Positions 6,601 through 14,666 are shown, counted from the first letter of the stretch. The stretch: 23,170 bases of DNA from an uncultured Pseudomonas sp. (GCF_946885885.1 NZ_CAMPHN010000061.1:1-23170); one strand, 5' to 3'. A program made the numbers and translations. Notes: generated from the sequence alone by a model not told the origin.

Positions 6601-8514
6601 ATGATCCGACTCCAAAACCTGACTTTACAGCGTGGTCCCCAGCGTCTGCTAGAAGACGCCGAAATGACCCTGCATCCCGGCCATAAAGCCGGCCTGATCG
6701 GCGCCAACGGCGCCGGCAAATCCAGCCTGTTCGCCTTGCTGCGCGGCGAGCTCGGTGCGGACGCGGGCGATTGCCTGATTCCCGCCGACTGGCGCATCGC
6801 CCATATGCGCCAGGAGATCGATGCGGTCGAGCGCCAGGCGGTCGATTATGTGCTCGACGGCGACGTGCGTCTGCGCCAGGTGCAAACCGAGCTGGCAACC
6901 GCCGAGGCCGCCCACGACGGTGCGGCCGTCGCGCGGCTGCATACCGAACTGGATACTCTCGACGGTTACAGCGCCGATGCCCGCGCACGCAAATTGCTCG
7001 CCGGTCTGGGCTTCGACAGTGCGCAGATGGATAAGCGCGTCGGCGATTTTTCCGGTGGCTGGCGCATGCGCCTGAACCTGGCCCAGGCGCTGATGTGCCC
7101 GTCCGATCTGCTGCTGCTCGACGAGCCGACCAACCACTTGGACCTCGATGCGATCCTCTGGCTGGAAAGCTGGCTGAAAGGTTACCCCGGTACCTTGCTA
7201 CTGATTTCCCATGACCGCGATTTCCTGGATGCCGTAGTGGATCACGTTGCCCACCTCGATCAGCAGAAACTGACGCTCTACCGTGGCGGCTATTCGGCTT
7301 TCGAACGCACCCGCGCCGAGCGTTTGGCCCAGCAGCAACAGGCCTACGAGAAGCAACAGGCGCAACGCGCGCACATGGAAAAGTACATCGCCCGCTTCAA
7401 GGCCCAGGCGACCAAGGCGCGTCAGGCGCAGAGCCGGATCAAGGCGCTGGAGCGTATGGAGGAATTGTCCGCGGCGCATGTCGACTCGCCGTTCGACTTC
7501 CGTTTCCGCGAAGCCGAGAAGATTTCCAGCCCGCTGCTGGACCTCAGCGAAGGCCGCCTCGGCTACGGCGACAAGGTGGTGCTGGAACAGGTCAAATTGC
7601 AGCTGGCGCCGGGCGCGCGCCTGGGCTTGCTTGGGCCGAACGGCGCCGGCAAATCGACCTTGATCAAGAACCTGGCGGCTGAACTGGCGCCGATCAGCGG
7701 CCGGCTGCAACGTGGCGAAAATCTGGTGGTCGGCTATTTCGCTCAGCACCAGCTCGACGCGCTGGACGATAAGGCCAGCCCGCTGCTGCACTTCCAGCGC
7801 CTGGCGCCGAGCGAGCGCGAGCAGACATTGCGCGATTTCCTCGGCGGCTTCGATTTCCGCGGCCCGCGCTGCGACGAGCCGGTGGTGAATTTCTCCGGCG
7901 GCGAGAAAGCCCGCCTGGCCCTGGCGCTGATCGCCTGGGGCAAACCCAATTTGTTGCTGCTCGACGAACCGACCAACCACCTCGACCTGGAAATGCGCCT
8001 GGCCCTGACCATGGCCTTGCAGGAGTTTTCCGGAGCGGTGGTGGTGGTGTCCCACGACCGCCATCTGCTGAAAAGCACCACCGACGAGTTCTACCTGGTC
8101 GCCGATGGCCGGGTGCAGACCTTCGACGGCGATCTGGACGACTACGCGCGCTGGCTGGTGGATTACCGCGCGCGTCAGCAGGCGCCGGTCGGTGGTGGCG
8201 AAAGCAACCCCGATCGAACCGACAAGCGCGCCCAGCGCCAAGCCGCCGCGGCCTTGCGTCAGCAACTGGCGCCGCACAAGCGCGAAGCGGACAAGTTGGA
8301 GAAGGAACTCGGCCAGTTGCATCAACAGCTCGCCGCGGTGGAAGCTCGCCTCGGCGACAGCGGCATCTACGAGGCGGCGCGCAAGAACGAGTTGCGCGAC
8401 GCGCTGGCCGAACAGGCCAAGTTGAAGAGCCTCGAAGCGGATCTGGAGGAGCGCTGGTTGCTCGCTCTGGAAACGCTCGAAGCCTTGCAAGCGGAATTGG
8501 AGGCGGTCAGCTGA
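6601..8514 (+). CDS. yheS: ABC-F family ATPase, YheS-like
   Basis: 637 residues with two ABC cassettes and no membrane segments, the layout of ABC-F proteins that act on ribosomes rather than as transporters. Cassette 1: Walker A GANGAGKSS (Lys40), signature FSGGWRMRL (about 150), Walker B LLLLDEPTNHLDL (about 171). Then the P-site tRNA-interaction-type linker with Arg/Lys/Gln-rich helices (about 245-290). Cassette 2: Walker A GPNGAGKST (Lys351), signature FSGGEKARL, a second LLLLDEPTNHLDL. A C-terminal coiled coil (about 535-637) completes it. Length equals that of E. coli YheS. Start 6601 lacks a ribosome binding site (see the promoter entry), but it gives the complete first cassette. The stop shares one base with the next ATG (TGATG). 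Confidence 0.93.
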   Translation: MIRLQNLTLQRGPQRLLEDAEMTLHPGHKAGLIGANGAGKSSLFALLRGELGADAGDCLIPADWRIAHMRQEIDAVERQAVDYVLDGDVRLRQVQTELATAEAAHDGAAVARLHTELDTLDGYSADARARKLLAGLGFDSAQMDKRVGDFSGGWRMRLNLAQALMCPSDLLLLDEPTNHLDLDAILWLESWLKGYPGTLLLISHDRDFLDAVVDHVAHLDQQKLTLYRGGYSAFERTRAERLAQQQQAYEKQQAQRAHMEKYIARFKAQATKARQAQSRIKALERMEELSAAHVDSPFDFRFREAEKISSPLLDLSEGRLGYGDKVVLEQVKLQLAPGARLGLLGPNGAGKSTLIKNLAAELAPISGRLQRGENLVVGYFAQHQLDALDDKASPLLHFQRLAPSEREQTLRDFLGGFDFRGPRCDEPVVNFSGGEKARLALALIAWGKPNLLLLDEPTNHLDLEMRLALTMALQEFSGAVVVVSHDRHLLKSTTDEFYLVADGRVQTFDGDLDDYARWLVDYRARQQAPVGGGESNPDRTDKRAQRQAAAALRQQLAPHKREADKLEKELGQLHQQLAAVEARLGDSGIYEAARKNELRDALAEQAKLKSLEADLEERWLLALETLEALQAELEAVS

Positions 8515-9098
8515 TGATCGAGCTGTCCAACGCCGCATGGCTGACCACCTACAGCGAGCCGCTGATCCGCGGTGGCCAGGTGTTGCTGATCCTGCTGCTG
8601 GCGATGGTGTTGCAGCGTTTGCTGGGGCGTGCCACCCATCGTTTGGCGGCGCGTTACCCGCAGTTGCCGGCACAGCTGCTGTTGCCGCTGCGCGGTGGCT
8701 TGCGCTGGTTGATCATGGGCAGCGCATTGCTGTTGGTGCTGGAGCGTTTGGGCGTTTCCGCCCAGGTATTGTGGGCCGCTTTGACCGGCTTCGTCGCCGT
8801 GGCGGCGGTGGCGTTTTTCGCCATCTGGAGCGTGCTGTCCAACCTGTTCTGCGCCTTGTTGATCGTGACACTGTCGCCATTCCGCATCGGCGATAGCGTG
8901 GAAATCATCGACACCGCCGACAAGCCCGGGGTCAAGGGCCGGGTGCTGTCGATCAACCTGTTTTACACCACCCTCGAAGACCTGAGCGAAGAGGGTGCTG
9001 GAACCTGGGTCCAGGTGCCCAACAGTCTGTTCTTTCAAAAAGCCGTGCGCCGTTGGCGTGCCGGCGAACTCCCTAGCGTAAGCAAACTCGAGAAATAA
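8514..9098 (+). CDS. Short MscS-family mechanosensitive channel protein
   Basis: 194 residues. Three hydrophobic segments lie at about 18-38, 58-80 and 84-120. The third runs into SNLFCALLIVTLSPFRIGDSVEI, the pore-helix-plus-beta-domain junction that defines MscS proteins (compare the LSN…PFR…G pattern of E. coli MscS). The beta domain follows (KGRVLSINLFYTTLEDLSEEG…VQVPNSLFFQKAV). It ends soon afterwards, so the large C-terminal vestibule domain of E. coli MscS (286 aa) is missing; short versions like this are known in Pseudomonas. It would be an inner-membrane channel or osmosensor. Its start overlaps the yheS stop and terC begins 5 nt after its stop, so it is co-transcribed with both. Confidence 0.88.
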   Translation: MIELSNAAWLTTYSEPLIRGGQVLLILLLAMVLQRLLGRATHRLAARYPQLPAQLLLPLRGGLRWLIMGSALLLVLERLGVSAQVLWAALTGFVAVAAVAFFAIWSVLSNLFCALLIVTLSPFRIGDSVEIIDTADKPGVKGRVLSINLFYTTLEDLSEEGAGTWVQVPNSLFFQKAVRRWRAGELPSVSKLEK

Positions 9099-9103
9099 CC
9101 CTT

Positions 9104-9868
9104 ATGGAATGGCTGGCCAACCCCGAACTCTGGGTCGCGTTTCTGACCCTGACCGCCCTGGAAATCGTTCTGGGCATCGACAACATCATCTTTATCTCGA
9201 TTCTGGTCAGCCGTCTGCCCAAGGCGCAGCAACCCAAGGCACGTTTCTTCGGTCTGGCCCTGGCCATGGGTACGCGCATTTTGCTGCTGCTGTCGATCAG
9301 TTGGGTGATGCGCCTGACCACCGATCTGTTCCATGTCCTCGGCGAAGGTTTCTCCGGGCGCGACCTGATCTTGTTCTTCGGCGGCTTGTTTCTGCTATTC
9401 AAGAGCACCGCGGAGATTTACCACAGCCTGGAAGGCGAGGAGGAAGCCCAGAGCGCTGGCGGCAAGGCCTACGGCTTTATGGGGATCATCGTGCAGATCG
9501 CGATTATCGACATCGTATTCTCCCTGGACTCGGTGATCACCGCGGTCGGCTTGGTCGACAACGTGCCGGTGATGGTCGCGGCCATCGTCATCTCGGTGAT
9601 CGTGATGATGCTCTCGGCGGGCACCATCAGCGATTTCATCGACAAGCACCCGAGCCTGAAAATGCTCGCCCTGTCGTTCCTGATCGTGGTCGGCACGGTG
9701 CTGATCGCCGAAGCCTTCGACGTGCATGTGCCCAAAGGCTATGTGTACTTCGCCATGGCCTTCTCGCTGGCGGTGGAAGCGATCAATATCCGTATGCGTA
9801 CGGCCCGTGCCCGGGCGCGCAAGGAAGAGTTGGCGCCGGTGCAGCTGCGTAAAGATATGCCGGACTGA
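9104..9868 (+). CDS. TerC family integral membrane protein
   Basis: 254 residues of the TerC family (PF03741). Hallmarks: ALEIVLGIDNIIFISIL near the N-terminus and IVQIAIIDIVFSLDSVITAVG in the middle, each with the paired acidic residues inside membrane helices thought to bind metal ions. About seven hydrophobic helices are visible, and a basic C-terminal tail ends in KDMPD. TerC-family proteins have been linked to tellurite resistance and to manganese export with metal loading of exported proteins. The exact job here cannot be read from sequence. It is the last gene of the yheS–mscS–terC operon, with a strong terminator 27 nt after its stop. Confidence 0.92.
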   Translation: MEWLANPELWVAFLTLTALEIVLGIDNIIFISILVSRLPKAQQPKARFFGLALAMGTRILLLLSISWVMRLTTDLFHVLGEGFSGRDLILFFGGLFLLFKSTAEIYHSLEGEEEAQSAGGKAYGFMGIIVQIAIIDIVFSLDSVITAVGLVDNVPVMVAAIVISVIVMMLSAGTISDFIDKHPSLKMLALSFLIVVGTVLIAEAFDVHVPKGYVYFAMAFSLAVEAINIRMRTARARARKEELAPVQLRKDMPD

Positions 9869-9894
9869 TTCACCCGCTGGGCGCGCAACACCAT

Positions 9895-9924
9895 AAGGGG
9901 TAGGCTAAGGCCTGCCCCTTTTTT
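9895..9924 (+). terminator. Intrinsic terminator after terC
   Basis: The stem AAGGGGTAGGC (9895-9905) pairs with GCCTGCCCCTT (9910-9920) with one T·G wobble. The loop is TAAG, followed by a run of T to 9924. It separates the terC operon from the LysE gene. Confidence 0.9.
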
Positions 9925-9947
9925 ATCGACTTGTTTGAGGTATCGCC

Positions 9948-10577
9948 ATGCTGCTCGAAACCTGGCTTGCGTTCTTCGTCGCCTGTTGGGTGATCAGCCT
10001 GTCGCCGGGTGCCGGGGCGATCGCCTCGATGTCCGCCGGGCTGCAATACGGTTTCTGGCGCGGCTACTGGAACGCCTTGGGTTTGCAGTTGGGGCTGGCT
10101 TTGCAGATCGTCATTGTCGCCGCCGGGGTTGGGGCGATTCTCGCCGCGTCGGAGCTGGCTTTCAGCCTGATCAAGTGGTTCGGCGTGGCCTATCTGGTCT
10201 ATCTCGGTTATCGCCAGTGGCGGGCGCTGCCCAGCAACATGGCGGCGCCATCCGAACGGCCGATCGGCCGGCCGTTGACCTTGGTATTGCGCGGTTTTCT
10301 GGTCAACTTCAGCAACCCCAAAGCCATCGTCTTCATGCTCGCGGTGTTGCCGCAATTCATCGCTCCGCAAGCGCCGCTACTCGGCCAGTACCTGGTCATG
10401 GGCGTCACCATGATCTGCGTCGATCTGATCGTCATGGCCGGCTACACCGGGCTGGCGGCGCGGGTATTGCGGGCGCTGAGTTCGCCACGGCAGCAGCGCA
10501 TCATGAACCGCAGCTTCGGCGCTCTGTTCGTTGGTGCTGCCGCGCTCCTGGCCACGGTGCGCCGCGCGCCGGTGTGA
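9948..10577 (+). CDS. LysE/RhtB family amino-acid exporter
   Basis: 209 residues of the LysE/RhtB translocator family (PF01810), inner-membrane exporters of amino acids or related metabolites. Features: the N-terminal FFVACWVISLSPGAGAIASMSAGLQYG (the SPGP/A region), about six hydrophobic helices, and the family signature GFLVNFSNPKAIVFMLAVLPQF (about residues 116-137). The substrate cannot be predicted. GAGG (9937-9940) precedes the ATG by 7 nt. It begins 24 nt after the terC terminator. A UPF0178 gene follows within 20 nt, so the two form a small operon. Confidence 0.92.
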   Translation: MLLETWLAFFVACWVISLSPGAGAIASMSAGLQYGFWRGYWNALGLQLGLALQIVIVAAGVGAILAASELAFSLIKWFGVAYLVYLGYRQWRALPSNMAAPSERPIGRPLTLVLRGFLVNFSNPKAIVFMLAVLPQFIAPQAPLLGQYLVMGVTMICVDLIVMAGYTGLAARVLRALSSPRQQRIMNRSFGALFVGAAALLATVRRAPV

Positions 10578-10592
10578 GCAGGAGTGCCGGTC

Positions 10593-11075
10593 TTGAACGA
10601 GCAAAGCGCACGGTTGCGCGTATGGATAGATGCCGACGCCTGCCCCAAGGCGGCCAAGGATCAAGTGGTGAAATTCGCCTTGAAACGGGGTTTTGAGGTG
10701 CTGTTGGTCGCCGGCCAGGCGCAGAGCAAGCCGGCCTATGCCTGTGTGCGTTTGATCGTGGTGCCTAGCGGCCCGGATGCCGCCGACGATTACCTGGTCG
10801 AGCATGCCCAACCCGGCGAGTTGGTGGTGTGCAGCGATGTACCGCTGGCCGATCGCCTGGTGAAAAAGGGCGTATCAGCCCTCGACCCGCGTGGCCGCGA
10901 GTTGGACGAACGCAATATGGGCGACAAGCTGGCGGTGCGTAATCTGTTCACCGAGCTACGTGAGCAGGGCCAGGTCGGCGGCGGGCAGGCGCCCTACGGC
11001 GAGCGCGATAAGCAGGCGTTCGCCAACGCCCTGGATCGGATTCTCACCCGCTTGCGGCGTCAGACCGGTGCGTAA
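10593..11075 (+). CDS. YaiI/YqxD family protein (UPF0178, DUF188)
   Basis: About 160 residues. The conserved start RVWIDADACP, followed by VVCSDVPLADRLVKKG and a C-terminal GERDKQAFANALDR, identify UPF0178/DUF188 (PF02639), a PIN/NYN-nuclease-like fold of unknown substrate. I choose TTG at 10593 because AGGAG (10580-10584) is 8 nt upstream. A GTG at 10584 is in frame but lies inside that ribosome site. A TTG at 10614 would give the shortest family-like start (MRVWIDADACP) but has no ribosome site. The 3' end overlaps the convergent c-di-GMP gene by 16 nt. Function unknown; cytoplasmic. Confidence 0.88.
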   Translation: MNEQSARLRVWIDADACPKAAKDQVVKFALKRGFEVLLVAGQAQSKPAYACVRLIVVPSGPDAADDYLVEHAQPGELVVCSDVPLADRLVKKGVSALDPRGRELDERNMGDKLAVRNLFTELREQGQVGGGQAPYGERDKQAFANALDRILTRLRRQTGA

Positions 11076-13189
11076 GGCTGGCGCAACTGGCCACTGGCGA
11101 GCCAGCGGCGCAGCTCGGTCAAGGCCAGTGGCCGGCTGAACAAATAGCCTTGCAACAGGTCGCAGTGGTTTTCTTGTAGGAACAGCATCTGCTCCACCGA
11201 CTCCACACCCTCGGCGACTACCCGCAGATCGAGCTTGTGTGCCATGGCGATAATTGCCGAGGTGATCGCCATATCGCTGGCGGAGCCGGGAATCTTGCTG
11301 ACGAAACTGCGATCCACCTTGAGGCTATCCACCGGCAGACGGCTGAGATACTGCAGCGACGAATAGCCGGTGCCGAAGTCGTCGATACTGATGCTCATGC
11401 CAAGGGCGCGAATCCTGCCGAGTTGCGCCTGGGCAGCCGCGAAATCGTGCATCAAGGCGTTCTCCGTCAACTCCAGGGTCAGGCTGCCGACCGGCAGATC
11501 GGCACGTTGCAGCTCGATCTTCAAGCTCTTGATCAGGCTGGGCTGGAGCAGTGTCAGAGCCGAGCAATTGACGCTCAGATGCAACTGCGCATGACCTTCA
11601 TGGTGCAGCAGTCGCAGGTCGCGACAGGCGCGTTTCAACACCCATAGATCCAATTCGTGGATAAAGCCGTGTTGTTCGGCGATGGTCACGAAACGCTCCG
11701 GGCTGATCGCCCCCAGTTCGCTATGACGCCACCGTACCAGGGCTTCCAGGGCGACAACACGGTTGCCGCTGCCCGCTAGAATCGGTTGGTAGTACACCTC
11801 CAAATCATCGCTGTGCAGCGCCAGGCGCAGCTCTTGCTCCAGGCTCAGGGCTTGCTGCGCGTCTTGCTCCAATTCGGTGCTGAACACCAGGCAGCGGTTA
11901 CGCCCCTGGCGCTTGCAATGACCGAGGGCAATACCTGCTTGCTTGAGCAGTTGGCTGGCATCGCCCGCATTTTGGGGGTAACGACTGATGCCGATGCTGG
12001 CGCTGAGACTCAGCTGGCCGCTCTCCAGGCGATAGGGCTGGCGGATTTGCGTGAGTATCCGCTCGGCCAGTTCGACGCCGCTCTGCATGGGCGCGTTGAG
12101 TGCCAGGGCGCAGAATTCGTCGCCGGAAAAGCGCGCCAACAGATCTTCCCTGCCCAGCGCACTGCGAATGCGCTGGGCGACTTGCCGCAGCAATTCATCG
12201 CCATGGCCATGGCCGAGGCTATCGTTGACCCGCTTGAAATTATCTAGATCGATGAACAGCAGGCTGGCGCCATGGGGAGGAGCGCACCCCAGGGTGCTGG
12301 TGAGCAAATGAGTGAAGGCTTGGCCGTTGAGCAGGCCGGTCAAGGCATCGTAATGGGTGACGGTATCCAGCTGTTCGGTGAGGTGGCGCAGTTGCAGTCG
12401 TTCCTGGCGCAGACGCTGGTCTACCCAGCCGGCGACCACTCCGAGCAGAATGATCAGCAGGGAGATGACGGCAATGGCGCTGCCCAGCGCCAATTGCCCT
12501 TGTGGGCTGGCGGGTGGTTGCAAGGGTAGGTCGGCCGGTACGCTGAGGGTCAGTGCGGCCATGCCGGTGAAATGCATGGAGACGATGGCCGCGCCCATGA
12601 CCAGGCTGGCCAGTAGGCGCAACCAGTTGGCCCTGGTGCCGATCTGCCCACGGAAATAGCCGGCCAGCAACAAGGCGGCCAACGAGGCGAGAATGGCGAT
12701 CAGAATCGACAAGCCGAACAGCCGCGGGTCGTAATGCTGGCTGGCGGCCGAGCGGATCGCCGCCATACCGGTGTAGTGCATGGCGGCGATGCCGCAGCCG
12801 GCCACTATGGCGGCGGTGAGTGTTTGCCAGGGGCGCAACTCTGGCCGGCCGATTACCAGCATTACCACATAGGAAACAATGATCGCGATCAGCAGGGAGA
12901 GCAGGGTAATGGGCAGATCATAGGTCAGCGCCAGGGGTACGTTGAATGCCAGCATGGCGACGAAATGCATCGACCAAATGCCGCCCCCCAATGACCAGGC
13001 ACCTAGCCAGCGCCATAGTTCGCGCCCCAGGCCGCGGCTGACGCTGACCCGTTCGGCCATATTCAGGGCGGTAAAGCCGGCAGCGCTGGCGATCAGATAA
13101 GCCAGCACTACCAGTAGCGGGTCGTGGCTGCAGTCGAGCAGCGCCATCTGGTCGCTTGCCGGTGGGTTGAATAATGCTAACGCGGACAT
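11060..13189 (-). CDS. MHYT–GGDEF–EAL membrane c-di-GMP protein (likely phosphodiesterase)
   Basis: About 709 residues. The N-terminal membrane sensor has the three MHYT motifs MHFVAM (about 74), MHYTGM (about 137) and MHFTGM (about 205), each in a hydrophobic helix; MHYT domains are proposed to bind copper and sense diatomic gases. A GGDEF domain (about 275-440) follows with SGDEF instead of GGDEF and no RxxD inhibitory site (GRED). The EAL domain (about 450-705) is complete: EALVRWRH, LSVN, ELTEN, DDFGTGYSS, SLKVD, VVAEGVE and LQGYLFSRP, so c-di-GMP hydrolysis is likely. The architecture resembles Pseudomonas MucR and NbdA. The frame is open to an ATG at 13237, but ATG 13189 has GGAG 6 nt upstream and is my start. 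This gene is not part of the P. aeruginosa version of this locus as far as I recall. Confidence 0.92.
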   Translation of the reverse strand: MSALALFNPPASDQMALLDCSHDPLLVVLAYLIASAAGFTALNMAERVSVSRGLGRELWRWLGAWSLGGGIWSMHFVAMLAFNVPLALTYDLPITLLSLLIAIIVSYVVMLVIGRPELRPWQTLTAAIVAGCGIAAMHYTGMAAIRSAASQHYDPRLFGLSILIAILASLAALLLAGYFRGQIGTRANWLRLLASLVMGAAIVSMHFTGMAALTLSVPADLPLQPPASPQGQLALGSAIAVISLLIILLGVVAGWVDQRLRQERLQLRHLTEQLDTVTHYDALTGLLNGQAFTHLLTSTLGCAPPHGASLLFIDLDNFKRVNDSLGHGHGDELLRQVAQRIRSALGREDLLARFSGDEFCALALNAPMQSGVELAERILTQIRQPYRLESGQLSLSASIGISRYPQNAGDASQLLKQAGIALGHCKRQGRNRCLVFSTELEQDAQQALSLEQELRLALHSDDLEVYYQPILAGSGNRVVALEALVRWRHSELGAISPERFVTIAEQHGFIHELDLWVLKRACRDLRLLHHEGHAQLHLSVNCSALTLLQPSLIKSLKIELQRADLPVGSLTLELTENALMHDFAAAQAQLGRIRALGMSISIDDFGTGYSSLQYLSRLPVDSLKVDRSFVSKIPGSASDMAITSAIIAMAHKLDLRVVAEGVESVEQMLFLQENHCDLLQGYLFSRPLALTELRRWLASGQLRQPYAPV

Positions 13190-13205
13190 GCGTGACTCCA
13201 ACCGA

Positions 13206-13227
13206 GGATGCTCGAAACGGAGCATCC
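13206..13227 (-). promoter_or_regulatory. 8-bp perfect inverted repeat in the 5' leader of the c-di-GMP gene
   Basis: GGATGCTC and GAGCATCC enclose a 6-nt loop, about 6 nt upstream of the Shine-Dalgarno (GGAG) of the MHYT–GGDEF–EAL gene on the minus strand. It could be an operator at the promoter or an RNA hairpin affecting translation. Confidence 0.4.
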
Positions 13228-13295
13228 CGTTGCCCATAAGTGGGCGATGTCGGAAGTGTAGGTGCGGCCGTGGCCAATACCAAGCAAGCTTGTAT

Positions 13296-13766
13296 TCAGC
13301 CGCAGAGATAAGTTCCGGTGCCGACGGCGATCAGGGTGCCGTCGTCGCTGTGCAACTCGCTACGCACCACCGCCACCTTGTTGCCCGAACGCAGCAGCAC
13401 CGCCGTGGCGGTGAAGCGTTGCCCGCGGCCCGGGCGCAGGTAATCGACGCGCAGGTCGATGGTGCCGAGCTTGGACAGCCGCGCCATGCGTTCCTGGCTG
13501 GACAGGTGCTGATGTTTGTCGAAGGCGCCGATCAGCGCCATGGCGCCGCCGGCCACGTCCAGCAACGAGGAAATCACCCCGCCGTGAAGGATGCCGTGGA
13601 CGAAGTTGCCGATCAGCTCCGGCTTCATCGGCAGGTGCATGGTGACCCGTTCGAGGCTCAGCTCATCGAGCTCGATGCCGAGCATCTGGTTGAAGGGAAT
13701 GCGCTGGAAGAACAGCCCGACCGCTTGTCGCAGTTCGGCATCGAGTTCAAAGGAGGGACGGGTCAT
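13296..13766 (-). CDS. Hotdog-fold thioesterase (PaaI/YigI-like)
   Basis: 156 residues of the hotdog thioesterase superfamily (PF03061). The active-site helix region reads NFVHGILHGGVISSLLDVAGGAMAL (about residues 52-76), with the HGG motif and a following Asp typical of the PaaI/YigI group. The later RVDYLRPGRGQRFTATAVLLRSGNKVAVVRSEL is the central strand region. It probably hydrolyses acyl-CoA thioesters; the chain-length preference cannot be told. It is cytoplasmic with no signal peptide. The ATG has only a weak ribosome site (AGG about 10 nt upstream). It lies between elbB and the c-di-GMP gene on the same strand, with about 100 nt on each side, so shared transcription is possible but not shown. 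Confidence 0.88.
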   Translation of the reverse strand: MTRPSFELDAELRQAVGLFFQRIPFNQMLGIELDELSLERVTMHLPMKPELIGNFVHGILHGGVISSLLDVAGGAMALIGAFDKHQHLSSQERMARLSKLGTIDLRVDYLRPGRGQRFTATAVLLRSGNKVAVVRSELHSDDGTLIAVGTGTYLCG

Positions 13767-13867
13767 AAGCAGTAGGCCTGAAAGCGGGTCTGGCTAAACT
13801 GCCGGAGCGGTGGCGACTTGACCAGAGGCGCGGCCGGTGTGCCGCGCGCATTGGCGTGATCGACCTG

Positions 13868-14530
13868 TCAGGCGCTGTGGGTGAGTTCGAGAACCCGGTC
13901 CACCAGCTTGTTGATTCCCGACGCCGCCTCGCTGATCGAGTGGGCCAGCATATAGGCCGGGGTGGTTACCAGCTTGTGTGAAGCATCCTCGACGATATCG
14001 CTGACTGCGCATTCATGGTGCGTTGCACCCATCTGGCTCAGGGTGGTGGCGGTTTCGTGGTCGTTACCGATGGTGCAGGCCACGCCGGCGCCGAAGATTT
14101 TCGCCGCCAGCGCCGGGGCGATGCACATCATGCCGACCGGTTTGCCGGCTTTGGCAAAGGCCTGGATGGCGCTCAGCACGTCGGGCTGCACACTGCAGTT
14201 GGCGCCGGCGATGGCGAAATCGGAGAGATTCTTGGCCACCCCGAAGCCGCCTGGCAGGATCAGTGCATCGAACTGGTCGACATGCAATTCCTTGACGTCC
14301 TTGATCTCGCCGCGGGCGATGCGTGCGGATTCCACCAGCACGTTGCGCGTCGCGTTCATCTCGTCGCCGCTGTAGTGATCGACCACGTGCAGCTGTTGCA
14401 TATCGGGTGCGAAGCACTGCACCTGGGCGCCGCGCTGGTCCAGGCGCAGCAGGGTTATCACGCTTTCATGGATTTCCGCGCCGTCGTACACGCCACAGCC
14501 GGAAAGAATCACCGCTACTTTTCTGTTCAT
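13868..14530 (-). CDS. elbB: Isoprenoid biosynthesis glyoxalase ElbB (DJ-1/PfpI superfamily)
   Basis: 220 residues closely resembling E. coli ElbB: KVAVILSGCGVYDGAEIHES at the N-terminus, ALILPGGFGVAKNLSDFA, and the nucleophile elbow GKPVGMMCIAPALAAKI with Cys136. DJ-1/PfpI-type proteins with this layout have weak glyoxalase III activity, and elbB was linked to isoprenoid output in E. coli. Its natural role is uncertain. The frame is open to an upstream ATG at 14776, but AGGAG lies 6 nt before the ATG at 14530, and that is where family similarity starts. The extra 82 residues are not coding. It is cytoplasmic and divergent from hemB. Confidence 0.93.
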   Translation of the reverse strand: MNRKVAVILSGCGVYDGAEIHESVITLLRLDQRGAQVQCFAPDMQQLHVVDHYSGDEMNATRNVLVESARIARGEIKDVKELHVDQFDALILPGGFGVAKNLSDFAIAGANCSVQPDVLSAIQAFAKAGKPVGMMCIAPALAAKIFGAGVACTIGNDHETATTLSQMGATHHECAVSDIVEDASHKLVTTPAYMLAHSISEAASGINKLVDRVLELTHSA

Positions 14531-14645
14531 CAAAGACTCCTGGTTGCTGAGGGCGCCTGCGGCCGTAGCCGTATTAGAGGGGGTTCTTGGTTGATTTAAA
14601 GGCAAAAAATCCGCCATAAGTGTTGTCGTTATAGCACTCGGATCG

Positions 14646-14666
14646 CCATGGTGCGCCGCGCCATGG
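14646..14666. promoter_or_regulatory. 21-bp near-perfect palindrome upstream of elbB
   Basis: Arms CCATGGTGCG and CGCGCCATGG flank a single C, with one mismatch (a T opposite a G). With a 1-nt centre it is better suited to binding a dimeric protein than to forming an RNA hairpin. It covers the place where the -35 of the candidate elbB promoter would fall. Confidence 0.4.

Noticed and set aside
9099..9103. Manganese (yybP-ykoY) riboswitch for the terC gene
   Set aside because: Only 5 nt separate terC from the preceding gene, so there is no room for one.
13276..13298. AATACCAAGC / GCTTGTATT inverted repeat at the thioesterase stop as a terminator
   Set aside because: The arms differ by a bulged base, the loop is only about 2 nt and no T-run follows on the minus strand.
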